Assembly: GCA_964036295.1 (NCBI GenBank)
Contig: OZ038473.1
Location: forward strand, 14,664,001-14,728,000
DNA: 64,000 nt
Source of the DNA: Plumapathes pennacea
Lineage: Eukaryota > Cnidaria > Anthozoa > Antipatharia > Myriopathidae
Direction: 5' to 3'
Shown here: one piece after another, positions 1 to 9,766 of the stretch
Position numbering within the stretch: position 1 is the stretch's first letter
How the letters are laid out: the number at the start of each line of letters is the position of its first letter
Made by a program: the position numbers and the translations under genes
The notes under the pieces: model-generated
Database searches by the model: none
Seen by the model: the letters and a program-made list of their open reading frames with translations, nothing else
Told to the model about the DNA's origin: nothing

Positions 1-493
1 AAGTAAGGACAAAAAAAAAAAAAAAAAATGAAAGATGAAAATGAAAAATGAAATGGAAAGTAAGGACAAGAGTGGAACACCTAAGGGAGACTTATAGAGA
101 ACTTGGTTTTTGACACCTTGCTCAAATGAAACCTGATTAAACTCTAAATTAGCATTACAACACTTGATTCTTAAAGGTTGAGCAACTCTGCATTTTGAGC
201 TTAGGAGCAAAAGAGTCAGCCAGCAAGAAAAGCTGAGTAATGCGTGACATATCTTTTTATGCATAAACAATTTTGGCAGTTTGACTTCAAACTCTTAATT
301 CTAATCAGAGGCCACGATTAATCCAGCCTTCACTTCAGTATTTATCGGTTTCTTTTATTAACTGAATGCGTTTTTTCTATCAGGCTTTTGAGTATTCGTG
401 CTCTGTAACAACAGCTTATTTCTCATTACTGCATTACATACACGAGGGATTAGCCAGGTTTCTCTGAATTAAAGAGTGCCTTTCTTTTTACAG

Positions 494-634
494 GTTGCAA
501 GAAGACATAACAGAAGCAGCGTCTATAGAAGAGGAAACCTGGACAGACATCATCCCATGAAGTGCGACAGAAGGTGCAAGAAGAAGCAACTGGAGCTGTA
601 CCTGCCACCCAGAAACAGGAAAAGCGTGAAGAAG
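494..634 (+). pseudogene. CHD1/CHD2-type exon remnant, copy 1
   Basis: This is a second, degenerate copy of the exon at 2436-2595. It has a splice acceptor (tttttacag) before it and a GTAAAA donor after it. It encodes EDITEA, then WTDIIP, then a TGA stop. A different frame downstream gives LELYLPPRNRKSVKK. The order acidic stretch, NW-(x)-IIP, EEE-Q-K-LE-Y-LPPR matches the part of CHD1/CHD2 remodellers just after the helicase core (recalled family motif). The stop and frame change show it is broken. The flanking about 85 bp on the 5' side also match the flank of the second copy, so genomic DNA was duplicated rather than an mRNA retrocopied. Confidence 0.6.
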
Positions 635-1792
635 GTAAAACGAGGATTATGAACTTTATTGGTCAGGGAAGGGCTAGATTCGGAATTTGGAATAGATGGA
701 CAAAAAGCAAGGCAAACAGAAGCAGAGATGCAGACAAATGACAGTTAATAAGCAGAAAATGCAAACAGTAAAAAAGGAAGAGGGCAGTCATAAAGAAAGT
801 GTTTAGACAGATATCATATAGTACAGTTAGGAAACTTGGTAAGCTGATTAAACTATCAAATCTTACTTCATACTGTAATCGTTTATTTTTTGAACAGGGT
901 AGTGAATGAATTTTAAAGCAGGGAAGTGTGAGGAATACAGGCTTACAGCATGTCAAAACTCCTACGCCATTACTAGCATATTTTCTCCAAAATACTGGCT
1001 GCCCAAAAAGACATATGAACCTTAATTAATTTTGTAGAGCAACCATGGGAAAAGTGGCTGTTCAAACACAACCATACAACAGAGTATGGGGTTTTTGGTA
1101 TGGACCATGGAATTAAGAACAAGAAAAGACAGACTTTGGATGGTTTCATGTAGACATGAAAGCAGCAAATACTGAGCAAGTCTACAGTGAGGTTGGTGAT
1201 GTTTGATGTCCTAAAATAACTATGTTTAAAAAATTGTAGGGGTTGACTAGACTCATTTGTTGAGAATAATCTTGTTTTGTTTTTTTTCCAAAAAAAAAAA
1301 AAATACTAATAATAAGTTTTAGCTTGGGCTTGGTGATACTCTATAAACAACATTTTCTGAGGTACAGTATATTGATACGAAAAGTTGAATTTGCAGATAC
1401 TTCCTGTTTCTATAAAGATTGGCTCCCAACTGGTGCAAAAAGTTTACTTGGCTGGTGTGCTTCCGATCTTCAGCCCTGTGTATTTTGATCAAAAAAGCAA
1501 AATCCAGGATGGGGGGTCATTGGTGGCCATAGGGGCTTTCAAACGTTCAGGGGAGGAAGTCAATGCAATTGTGAATGTGCAATTCAGTGCATCAATTACT
1601 GTATCACTTGTGACAAATAAGCGATCTCTGTCCCAATTGCTATACATGGACTCCAAAGATACCATAAATTTTGTACAGTATAATATCATTATCTTCATCT
1701 TTGCTTCTCCTTTTCTTCATCAACCGTGTTTGTTTGTTTGTTTGTTTGTTTATTGGTCCAGCTAAACCTGTCTTTTCATTGTTGTTTCACAG

Positions 1793-1888
1793 GAAATGGA
1801 CACTGATGAGATTCTTTGTCGCGCGGAAACTTGAGTGTCAGATGATCAGCCCCAGACCATTGGCGAGGAAGTTCTGTGACAGTTTAAG
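1793..1888 (+). pseudogene. CHD1/CHD2-type exon remnant with two in-frame stops
   Basis: The reading frame runs EMDTDEILCRAET, stop, VSDDQPQTIGEEVL, stop, QFK. This matches the CHD1/CHD2 segment with the pattern DEIL-RAET followed by GEELLSQFK (family knowledge). A good acceptor (gtttcacag) precedes it and a GTCAGA donor follows. It ends in phase 0 and the next remnant at 2436 begins in phase 0 with FAS, as in the parent family, so exon order and phase survive. Two in-frame TGA codons show that it no longer encodes protein here. No helicase or chromodomain exon lies in the window. Confidence 0.65.
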
Positions 1889-2063
1889 GTCAGACAACAA
1901 AAACGAAACTAAGTGAAACCCCGATAACGTAAACATGCAAGAAGATCAGAAATTTGAACTGTAAAGCTGTGATGTTGTGCCCTTGTTTGTCAACACATGT
2001 GTTTGTTGGTTTTGGGTGTACAACATTTACTCCCAAGCTCAAAATACATATTCTCCCATGTTA

Positions 2064-2281
2064 AGGTGCGTTCGATTGATCGTATTCCAGAATAGGAATA
2101 GCTACTAAAATGATCTAAAGTTTTGCTTTTTTTATTGAAAACTTTTTTCGACATTGTTTTCAAAACCTTTAAGCTGACATTTCAAACAGCTTTGGACATA
2201 ATTCAACTCCAAAGCAAAGTATCGTATCAATCAGTGTCGGTTTAATTTCCTATTCCAGAATAGACCCAATCAAATGCGCCC
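2064..2281. mobile_element. PIF/Harbinger-like MITE, 218 bp
   Basis: The ends are inverted: the left reads AGGTGCGTTCGATTG with ATTCCAGAATAGGAAT slightly further in, and the reverse complement of the right reads GGGCGCATTTGATTG with ATTCTGGAATAGGAA. Direct TTA copies flank it at 2061-2063 and 2282-2284, the 3-bp TWA target site typical of PIF/Harbinger elements. It carries no coding capacity. It sits in the intron between two CHD exon remnants, so it inserted into the parent intron before or after that copy decayed. Confidence 0.6.
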
Positions 2282-2435
2282 TTAGAAGAGAAATTTACGA
2301 TTGATTCAATAAGAGATTATGGTTTAATCAGCTTTTGTCTGGGCAAGGTATCAGCAGCTATTTCTCATTACTGCATTACGCACACCAGGGATTGGCCGGG
2401 TTTCTCTGAATTAAAGAGTGCCTTTCTTTGTACAG

Positions 2436-2595
2436 TTTGCTAGCATTGCTATGGACGATGAAGAAGACATAACAGAAGCGAAAAACTGGACAGACATCAT
2501 CCCACAGACAGAAGGCGCGGGAAGAAGAGGAGCACAAGAAGCAACTGGAGCTGTACCTGCCACCCAGGAACAGGAAAAGGAAAAGCGTGAAGAAG
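2436..2595 (+). pseudogene. CHD1/CHD2-type exon remnant, copy 2, frameshifted
   Basis: After a clear acceptor (ctttgtacag) the frame reads FASIAMDDEEDITEAKNWTDIIP, the CHD1/CHD2 segment after QFK. Just past IIP the frame is lost, and the homologous continuation QKAREEEEHKKQLELYLPPR is found one base over. The ATG-initiated 67-aa reading frame starting at 2418 is therefore misleading, because its second half is out of frame. The GTAAAA donor after the exon is intact. With the remnant at 1793-1888 it forms a two-exon unprocessed pseudogene fragment. A sequencing error causing the frameshift cannot be excluded, but the stops in the neighbouring exon argue for real decay. Confidence 0.65.
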
Positions 2596-2718
2596 GTAAA
2601 AAAACATCTAGACAGATTTAAGGCCTGGTAAAACAAGGACGCAGTGTGGCGGCAACATTGCTTACACGCGCAAAACTTTTGTTTTGTGTCCGCACTGAAC
2701 GCAAAAATATTGCTGCTG

Positions 2719-4264
2719 CACGTTTAGCAATTCTGGAAACATTGGAAGACATAATGTATGCGCCAGATTGTCCTCGTTTCGCCAGGCTATTACAGAATAA
2801 AGGACAGCTTCTTTTCGGCTAAGTATTTACGTGTATATTTAATCATTGTTTGTAGTCGGCGCTGTTGTTGTTGTCACTGTTTCTTGTCCTTGTTCTAGTT
2901 TTATTTTTGTTTCTGTTTTTTTTTTTATCTTTGTTGAAGGCGTCGCTCGTTGTAGTTGTTTTTGTTGTTGATTCTGTTGCATATTAGTAGCTGTCGAAAT
3001 AGGGTCGAAAATTGCACATTTTGGTTTGAAATAGGGTCGAAAATCGCAAATTTGGGTCTGCAACTAGGGTAAGGGTTTTCAGTCCCCACCCAAAATTTTG
3101 AGGAGTACCCCCCCCCCTCCCCCCCGGGTTTGGACACTATGTCGGTTCTTTTGTGTTTGCATCTGAACAATAGGACCTCTGATTAAACCCGTGTTATTGC
3201 ATTTTTCACGCATTTCGTGCCACGATTTACATATTTTTTGCAGTCACCTTAGGCCATTTGTCGTGGACCTGCAAGATGGGAAGACGTGTGGAAAAGGCTC
3301 CGAAGTTTAGGTAGGTTTACCGCGCGAATACAGGACGAACAAACCAGTTTTTAAGAACAGATAAGCGCTAGGTTTGGTAACACTGCATATTAAGAAAGTT
3401 TCCTCTTTTGTAGTGAAATGAAAGACAATTGAAGCGAAGCTGGGAAGACTTCATGGCGAAGCAAGCGAAAATCACAGTTCTCAAAAGTGAGAATTCTTTG
3501 CCAGTAGAAGTTGCGACCAGAAAACAAACACGTGCGATTTGGTTTCATACTTGTTTGCCGCAGAGCTGGTCCGGAGTGTTCGTGACAAGAGAGCTTCGCA
3601 CAATATGGAACATTTCTTGTGGCTGATGGTGAAGCTGTGATGGCGACCTCGTTCACGGCGCACGAAGGATGAACATGGACTATGGTATGTATGAACGCCG
3701 TTCTACATGTTTATTTTGGTTTTGTAATTAAGGAATTACACCGGTCGAGTTTAAATTTTCTTCGGAAGTCTACTATTTGCGAACCAGTTTTTACGGACGC
3801 GATAACAACGGGATGGAACTTGTTAGACAACAGGAGCGACGCTTTCTTATATCTGCGGAAAGATGTGCTTCATAATTTCTTTCCGTTCAAATCCTTGTGT
3901 GTCGTGTTTATTGTGAATTTGTTTTGGAAGTGGAACCTGATAAACAGAATAAGAGCGTGAACCACGGATTGGTTACTGGTATGTCGATTTTTTTTTTATC
4001 AGCGATAATGTGTACTGCACTTCGATTTACTTGCGTAGTTCCTTTTAAATGCTAGTCGTTGATGTTAGAAAATCTTTTGGGGGGTTTAAGAGGGAAGCCT
4101 ATGTACTTTTTTTTAGTACAATTGTTATTTTACGATTTTTTTTTGTCGATTCCATTTAGTTTGTAAGTTTAAAAAAGTACTAAGTTTTCCTGGAGTTGCG
4201 ATATAGGTTTGATGAATAATTAGGATGTGAGTGTATGCAAAAATTATGGCGTTATCAAACAATA
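2719..4264. repeat. Tandem segmental duplication, unit A (1546 bp)
   Basis: Unit A matches the sequence immediately following it at 4265-5612 almost base for base, from the CACGTTTAGCAATTCTGG start to the GTTATCAAACAATA end. It contains a GGGGTACTC-type element fragment at about 2990-3128. It also has exon-like pieces: ttttttgcag before 3242, a short MGRRVEKAPKF frame ending at a GTAGGT donor, and an acceptor near 3414. These short frames end at stops soon after, and I do not recognise the product. Short reading frames, including a 92-aa frame at 3682-3960, are conserved between units only because the duplication is recent. Confidence 0.8.
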
Positions 4265-5612
4265 CACGTTTAGCAATTCTGGAAACATTGGAGGACATAA
4301 TGTATGCGCCAGATTGTCCTCGTTTCGCCAGGCTATTACAGAATAAAGGACAGCTTCTTTTCGGCTAAGTATTTGCGTGTATATTTAATCATTGTTTGTA
4401 GTCGGCGCTGTTGTTGTTGTCACTGTTTCTTGTCCTTGTTCTAGTTTTATTTTTGTTTCTGTTTTTTTTTTGTTTGTTGAAGGCGTCGCTCGTTGTAGTT
4501 GTTTTTGTTGTTGATTCTGTTGCATATTAGTAGCTGTCGAAACAGGGTCGAAAATCGCAAATTTGGGTTTGCAAATAGGGTAAGGGCTTTCAGTCCCCAC
4601 CCAAAATTTTGAGGAGTAACCCCCCCCCCCCCCCCCCCCCGGGTTTGGACACTATGTCGGTTCTTTTGTGTTTGCATCTGAACAATAGGACCTCTGATTA
4701 AACCCGTGTTATTGCATTTTTCACGCATTTCGTGCCACGATTTACATATTTTTTGCAGTCACCTTAGGCCATTTGTCGTGGACCTGCAAGATGGGAAGAC
4801 GTGTGGAAAAGGCTCCGAAGTTTAGGTAGGTTTACCGCGCGAATACAGGACGAACAAACCAGTTTTTAAGAACAGATAAGCGCTAGGTTTGGTAACACTG
4901 CATATTAAGAAAGTTTCCTCTTTTGTAGTGAAATGAAAGACAATTGAAGCGAAGCTGGGAAGACTTCATGGCGAAGCAAGCGAAAATCACAGTTCTCAAA
5001 AGTGAGTATTCTTTGCCAGTAGAAGTTGCGACCAGAAAACAAACACGTGCGATTTGGTTTCATACTTGTTTGCCGCAGAGCTGGTCCGGAGTGTTCGTGA
5101 CAAGAGAGCTTCGCACAATATGGAACATTTCTTGTGGCTGATGGTGAAGCTGTGATGGCGACCTCGTTCACGGCGCACGAAGGATGAACATGGACTATGG
5201 TATGTATGAACGCCGTTCTACATGTTTATTTTGGTTTTGTAATTAAGGAATTACACCGGTCGAGTTTAAATTTTCTTCGGAAGTCTACTATTTGCGAACC
5301 AGTTTTTACGGACGCGATAACAACGGGATGGAACTTGTTAGACAACAGGAGCGACGCTTTCTTATATCTGCAGAAAGATGTGCTTCATAATTTCTTTCCG
5401 TTCAAATCCTTGTGTGTCGTGTTTATTGTGAATTTGTTTTGGAAGTGGAACCTGATAAACAGAATAAGAGCGTGAACCACGGATTGGTTACTGTTTTTTT
5501 TTTTTTTTATCAGCGATAATGTGTACTGCACTTCGATTTACTTGCGTGGTTTCTTTTAAATGCTAGTCGTTAGGATGTGAGTGTATGCAAAAATTATGGC
5601 GTTATCAAACAA
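4265..5612. repeat. Tandem segmental duplication, unit B (about 1350 bp)
   Basis: Unit B abuts unit A directly. Relative to A it lacks about 40 bp in the GGGGTACTC-type fragment and about 170 bp before the end (equivalent to roughly 4060-4220 of A). It has longer homopolymer runs, a C-run at about 4620-4640 and a T-run at about 5495. Otherwise only scattered single-base differences are seen, for example one R/Q change in the 92-aa frame. Head-to-tail order and high identity indicate unequal exchange or replication slippage not long ago. Confidence 0.8.
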
Positions 5613-5654
5613 TAGGTCGAATGCTTTAGTGGTTCATGTGACCCCGGATTTACT

Positions 5655-5690
5655 GCCATTGGCCGTTCTCTGTAGTTGAGTGTATAAATT
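5655..5690 (+). promoter_or_regulatory. Promoter-like CCAAT and TATA elements
   Basis: An inverted CCAAT box (ATTGG at about 5658-5662) lies about 25 bp upstream of TGTATAAATT (TATAAA at 5683-5688). Transcription from this box would begin near 5713, about 100 bp upstream of the first micro-ORF. AATAAA signals occur within each repeat and at about 6561. Together these could define a short transcription unit, but a chance match in AT-rich DNA is quite possible. Confidence 0.3.
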
Positions 5691-5809
5691 CTTAATCGCA
5701 GGAAGACGAAACACTTTGAAGATACGGCGGAGCAAAGGAGAAGTTGAAGATATTTTTCTTGGTGCTGGCTGAAGAAGAAGAAGACTTTGAGCGCGAAGGC
5801 TTTCTAAAG

Positions 5810-5890
5810 ATGGTCGACACACCAAACAACCCACACACACGCGCCATGTCTTGTTATTTAGAAGACTGGCGCGACACTTACACAAAATAA
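5810..5890 (+). CDS. 26-codon micro-ORF, tandem copy 1
   Basis: The ATG at 5810 opens a 26-aa frame that begins MVDTPNNPHT and ends LEDWRDTYTK before a TAA stop. It differs from copies 2 and 3 at four bases: two amino-acid changes near the start and one silent change. A promoter-like TATA box lies upstream. I know no family for the peptide. It may simply be a tandem DNA repeat that happens to be open. Confidence 0.25.
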   Translation: MVDTPNNPHTRAMSCYLEDWRDTYTK

Positions 5891-5892
5891 AG

Positions 5893-5973
5893 ATGACCGA
5901 AACACCAAACAACCCACACACGCGCGCCATGTCTTGTTATTTAGAAGACTGGCGCGACACTTACACAAAATAA
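5893..5973 (+). CDS. 26-codon micro-ORF, tandem copy 2
   Basis: The ATG lies two bases after the stop of copy 1 (TAA-AG-ATG), and the frame is exactly 81 bp including the TAA stop. The peptide begins MTETPNNPHT and ends LEDWRDTYTK. It is identical in DNA sequence to copy 3. After its stop the same AG-ATG spacing leads to a second start that closes after four codons. Function unknown. Confidence 0.25.
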   Translation: MTETPNNPHTRAMSCYLEDWRDTYTK

Positions 5974-6043
5974 AGATGAGTGAAGCCTGAGAAAACACTT
6001 CACCCCACCCCTAAAAGACTTTATAAAGATAGTTAAAATAAAA

Positions 6044-6124
6044 ATGACCGAAACACCAAACAACCCACACACGCGCGCCATGTCTTGTTATTTAGAAGAC
6101 TGGCGCGACACTTACACAAAATAA
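6044..6124 (+). CDS. 26-codon micro-ORF, tandem copy 3
   Basis: This copy is identical in DNA to copy 2 and is separated from it by about 70 bp of C-rich spacer. Its TAA is followed two bases later by the ATG of a proline-rich frame (6127). The same TAA-AG-ATG junction therefore occurs after all three copies. Coding status is unproven. Confidence 0.25.
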   Translation: MTETPNNPHTRAMSCYLEDWRDTYTK

Positions 6125-6126
6125 AG

Positions 6127-6396
6127 ATGAGTGAAGTCCGAGAAAACACTTCACCCCAAAAGATTTACCTTACTCCCCTTTCCCCCACCCCCCTGAGACT
6201 TGACCACACACCAACCCCCAAGACCCCACTTAGACTACCCCCTAAGGCTTGGCCACAGACCACCCCCCTTAGACACACGCCAACCCTCTCAAGACTTCAC
6301 TTAGCCCCACCCCCCAAGACCCCACTTAGACTTGGCCTAGCCCCACTCCTACCCAATAAGGCTTGGCCACACACCACCCCCCAAGACCCCACTTAG
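6127..6396 (+). CDS. Proline-rich low-complexity ORF (89 aa)
   Basis: The frame opens MSEVRENTSPQK and then becomes a run of TPLRL, PTPKT and AWPQTT-type repeats rich in Pro, Thr and Leu. It follows the third micro-ORF by two bases. The DNA is a C-rich imperfect repeat of about 30 bp with recurring ACCCCACTTAGACT and GGCTTGGCCACA blocks. Lack of stops follows from the C-rich composition, so translation is doubtful. Confidence 0.2.
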   Translation: MSEVRENTSPQKIYLTPLSPTPLRLDHTPTPKTPLRLPPKAWPQTTPLRHTPTLSRLHLAPPPKTPLRLGLAPLLPNKAWPHTTPQDPT

Positions 6397-6545
6397 ACTA
6401 GCCCCACTTCTACCCCCTAAGGCTTGGCCACACACCACCCCCCCCACTTAGACTAGCCCCACTCCCAGCCCCAAAGTCTTGGCCACACACCACCCCCCTA
6501 GACACACGCCAACCCTCTCAAGAGTTCACCTAGCCCCACGCCCCC
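6170..6545. repeat. C-rich imperfect tandem repeat
   Basis: Strongly strand-biased sequence (C and A on +) is built from shuffled blocks such as GGCTTGGCCACACACCACCC and AAGACCCCACTTAGACT. It is followed by an AATAAA at about 6561 and an inverted one in TTTTATTAAGG at about 6591, i.e. polyadenylation-like signals on both strands. Confidence 0.7.
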
Positions 6546-6672
6546 ATGTGAAGAAAGTCAATAAAGAATTTTATACCAGTATTTTGTCATTTTATTAAGG
6601 TGTACAAGGTTTACAAAAACCGCCACACCCCGCGTTTCCGGACCGTTACATTGCACGTTTCGGAGCGCCCCC

Positions 6673-7432
6673 ATAAGTCTATAAAAGTCTATAAAAGTCT
6701 ATAAAAGTCTATAAAAGTCTATAAAAGTCTATATAAGTCTATATAAGTCTATAAAAGTCTATAAAAGTCTATAAAAGTCTATAAAAGTCTATAAAAGTCT
6801 ATATAAGTCTATAAAAGTCTATAAAAGTCTATAAAAGTCTATAAAAGTCTATAAAAGTCTATAAAAGTTTATATAAGTCTATATAAGTCTATATAAAAGT
6901 CTATAAAAGTCTATAAAAGTCTATAAAAGTCTATAAAAGTCTATAAAAGTCTATAAAAGTCTATAAAAGTCTATATAAGTCTATAAAAGTCTATAAAAGT
7001 CTATAAAAGTCTATAAAAGTCTATAAAAGTCTATAAAAGTCTATAAAAGTCTATATAAGTCTATATAAGTCTATAAAAGTCTATAAAAGTCTATAAAAGT
7101 CTATAAAAGTCTATAAAAGTCTATAAAAGTTTATATAAGTCTATATAAGTCTATATAAAAGTCTATAAAAGTCTATAAAAGTCTATAAAAGTCTATAAAA
7201 GTCTATAAAAGTCTATATAAGTCTATATAAGTCTATATAAGTCTATATAAGTCTATATAAGTCTATATAAGTCTATATAAGTCTATATAAGTCTATATAA
7301 GTCTATATAAGTCTATATAAGTCTATATAAGTCTATATAAGTCTATATAAGTCTATATAAGTCTATATAAGTCTATATAAGTCTATTTAAGTCTATTTAA
7401 GTCTATTTAAGTCTATTTAAGTCTATTTAAGT
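6673..7432. repeat. 10-bp TATA-containing satellite array
   Basis: About 75 head-to-tail copies of GTCTATAAAA. Going rightwards the monomer shifts to GTCTATATAA and then to GTCTATTTAA. An internal block of about 250 bp, including a 12-bp variant (GTCTATATAAAA), recurs near 6870-6900 and 7130-7160, showing higher-order duplication. Nearly every monomer contains a TATA-box-like core. No ORF or spacer is present. Confidence 0.95.
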
Positions 7433-7820
7433 CTTAAGTCTTAAGTCTTAAGTCTTAAGGGTTAGTGTTAGTGTTAGTGTTAAGGGTTAGTGTTAGTGTT
7501 AAGGGTTAAGGCTAAGGGTTAGTGTTAGTGTTAAGGGTTAAGGGTTAGTGTTAGTGTTAAGGGTTAAGGCTAAGTGTTAGTGTTAAGGGTTAAGGCTAAG
7601 TGTTAGTGTTAAGGGTTAAGGCTAAGTGTTAGTGTTAAGGGTTAAGGCTAAGTGTTAGTGTTAAGGGTTAAGGCTAAGTGTTAAGGCTAAGGGTTAAGGC
7701 TAAGTGTTAAGGCTAAGTGTTAAGGCTAAGTGCCAAGGCTAAGTGCCAAGGCTAAGTGCCAAGGCTAAGTGCCAAGGCTAAGTGCTAAGGCTAAGTGCTA
7801 AGGCTAAGTGCTAAGGCTAC
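7433..7820. repeat. Telomere-like TTAGTG/TTAAGG array
   Basis: The array continues directly from the 10-mer satellite through GTCTTAA repeats into TTAGTG, TTAAGGG and TTAAGGCTAAGTG units, ending with GCTAAGTGCCAAG units. The units resemble diverged TTAGGG, the usual cnidarian telomere repeat, but exact TTAGGG runs are absent. It could be a decayed interstitial telomere block or an unrelated satellite. Confidence 0.85.
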
Positions 7821-7984
7821 ATAAAAGTCCTTACCTTTTTCTTCTTCCTCTTCTTCGCCAAGTTTGGAGGTTGGGTTTAGGGGAGGGGGTAAAAAATACG
7901 CAAGACAACAGGTTCGTTTCTTTATTCTTGTGAAGATAAGGTGTAATGTGTGTAAAGGTTGCTGTGGAAGTGTGTTAAAACTTT

Positions 7985-9230
7985 ATTAATGGGAACAAAA
8001 AACGATGCCCAACTGGCAAACATCTTGCAAACATCTGAGAACAAAAAAAAAAAAAAAAAAATTAACAACTAAAGACCAACATTGAAAACAAACTACGCAA
8101 AAACATTCAAAGGATAAATCATCTAAGCGCAAAAAAAAAAAAAAAAAAAAAATGGACGACGAACTCAACGTTAACGACCAACATTGAAAAGAAACTACGC
8201 AAAATCATCCGAGGGAGAAATCATCTAAGCGCAAAAAAAAAAAAAAAAAATGGACGACTAACTTAACGTTAACGACCAACAATGAAAAGAAACTACGCAA
8301 AAACATTCGATGGAAAATATCTAAGCGCAAAAAGAAAACAAATGGCTAACTGAACGTTAAAAACAAACATTGAAAACGAACTACACAAAAACATCCAAAG
8401 GAAAAATCATCTAAGCGCAAAAAAAAAAAAAAAAAAAAAAAAATGGACGACGAACTGAAAGTTAACGACCAACATTGAAAAGAAACTACGCAAAATCATC
8501 CGAGGGAGAAATCATCTAAGCGCAAAAAAAAAAAAAAAAAAAAAAAATGGACGACGAACTTAACGTTAACGACCAACAATGAAAAGAAACTACGCAAAAA
8601 CATTCGATGGAAAATATCTAAGCGCAAAAAGAAAACAAATGGCTAACTGAAGGTTAAAAACTAACATTGAAAACGAACTACACAAAAACATCCAAAGGAA
8701 AAATCATCTAAGCGCAAAAAAAAAAAAAAAAAAAAAAAAAAATGGACGACGAACCGAACGTTAACAACCAACATTGAAAAGAAACTACGCAAAATCATCC
8801 GAGGGAGAAATCATCTAAGCGCGAAAAAAAAAAAAAAAAGAAAAAAAAAAAATGGACGACGAACCGAACGTTAACGACCAACAATGAAAAGAAACTACGC
8901 AAAATCATCCGAGGGAAAAATCATCTAAGCGCAAAAAAAAAAAAAAAAAAAAAAAAATGGACGACGAACTTAACGTTAACGACCAACAATGAAAAGAAAC
9001 TACGCAAAAACATTCGATGGAAAATATCTAAGCGCAAAAAGAAAACGAATGGCTAACTGAAGGTTAAAAACTAACATTGAAAACGAACTACACAAAAACA
9101 TCCAAAGGAAAAATCATCTAAGCGCAAAAAAAAAAAAAAAAAAAAAAAAATGGACGACGAACCGAACGTTAACAACCAACATTGAAAAGAAACTACGCAA
9201 AATCATCCGAGGGAGAAATCATCTAAGCGC

Positions 9231-9261
<31 letters not shown>

Positions 9262-9533
9262 TGGACGACGAACCGAACGTTAACGACCAACAATGAAAAG
9301 AAACTACGCAAAATCATCCGAGGGAAAAATCATCTAAGCGCAAAAAAAAAAAAAAAAAAAAAAAAATGGACGACGAACTTAACGTTAACGACCAACAATG
9401 AAAAGAAACTACGCAAAAACATTCGATGGAAAAATATCTAAGCGCAAAAAGAAAACGAATGGCCAACTGAAGGTTAAAAATTAACATTGAAAACGAACTA
9501 CACAAAAACATCCAAAGGAAAAATCATCTAAGC

Positions 9534-9567
<34 letters not shown>

Positions 9568-9731
9568 ACGACGAACCGAACGTTAACGACCAACAATGAA
9601 AAGAAACTACGCAAAAACATTCGATGGAAAAATATCTAAGCGCAAAAAGAAAACGAATGGCCAACTGAAGGTTAAAAACTAACATTGAAAACGAACTACA
9701 CAAAAACATCCAAAGGAAAAATCATCTAAGC

Positions 9732-9766
<35 letters not shown>

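Noticed and set aside
1385-1765. 126-codon frame between CHD remnants
   Set aside because: It has no CHD similarity, ends in a TTTG simple repeat just before the next exon's acceptor, and fits an intron.
3682-3960. 92-codon frame conserved in both tandem units (also 5197-5475)
   Set aside because: Conservation reflects the recent duplication of DNA. The single difference is a replacement change and no domain is visible.
7433-7820. True interstitial telomere array
   Set aside because: Perfect TTAGGG tandem runs are absent; units are TTAGTG and TTAAGG variants continuous with another satellite, so only telomere-like can be claimed.
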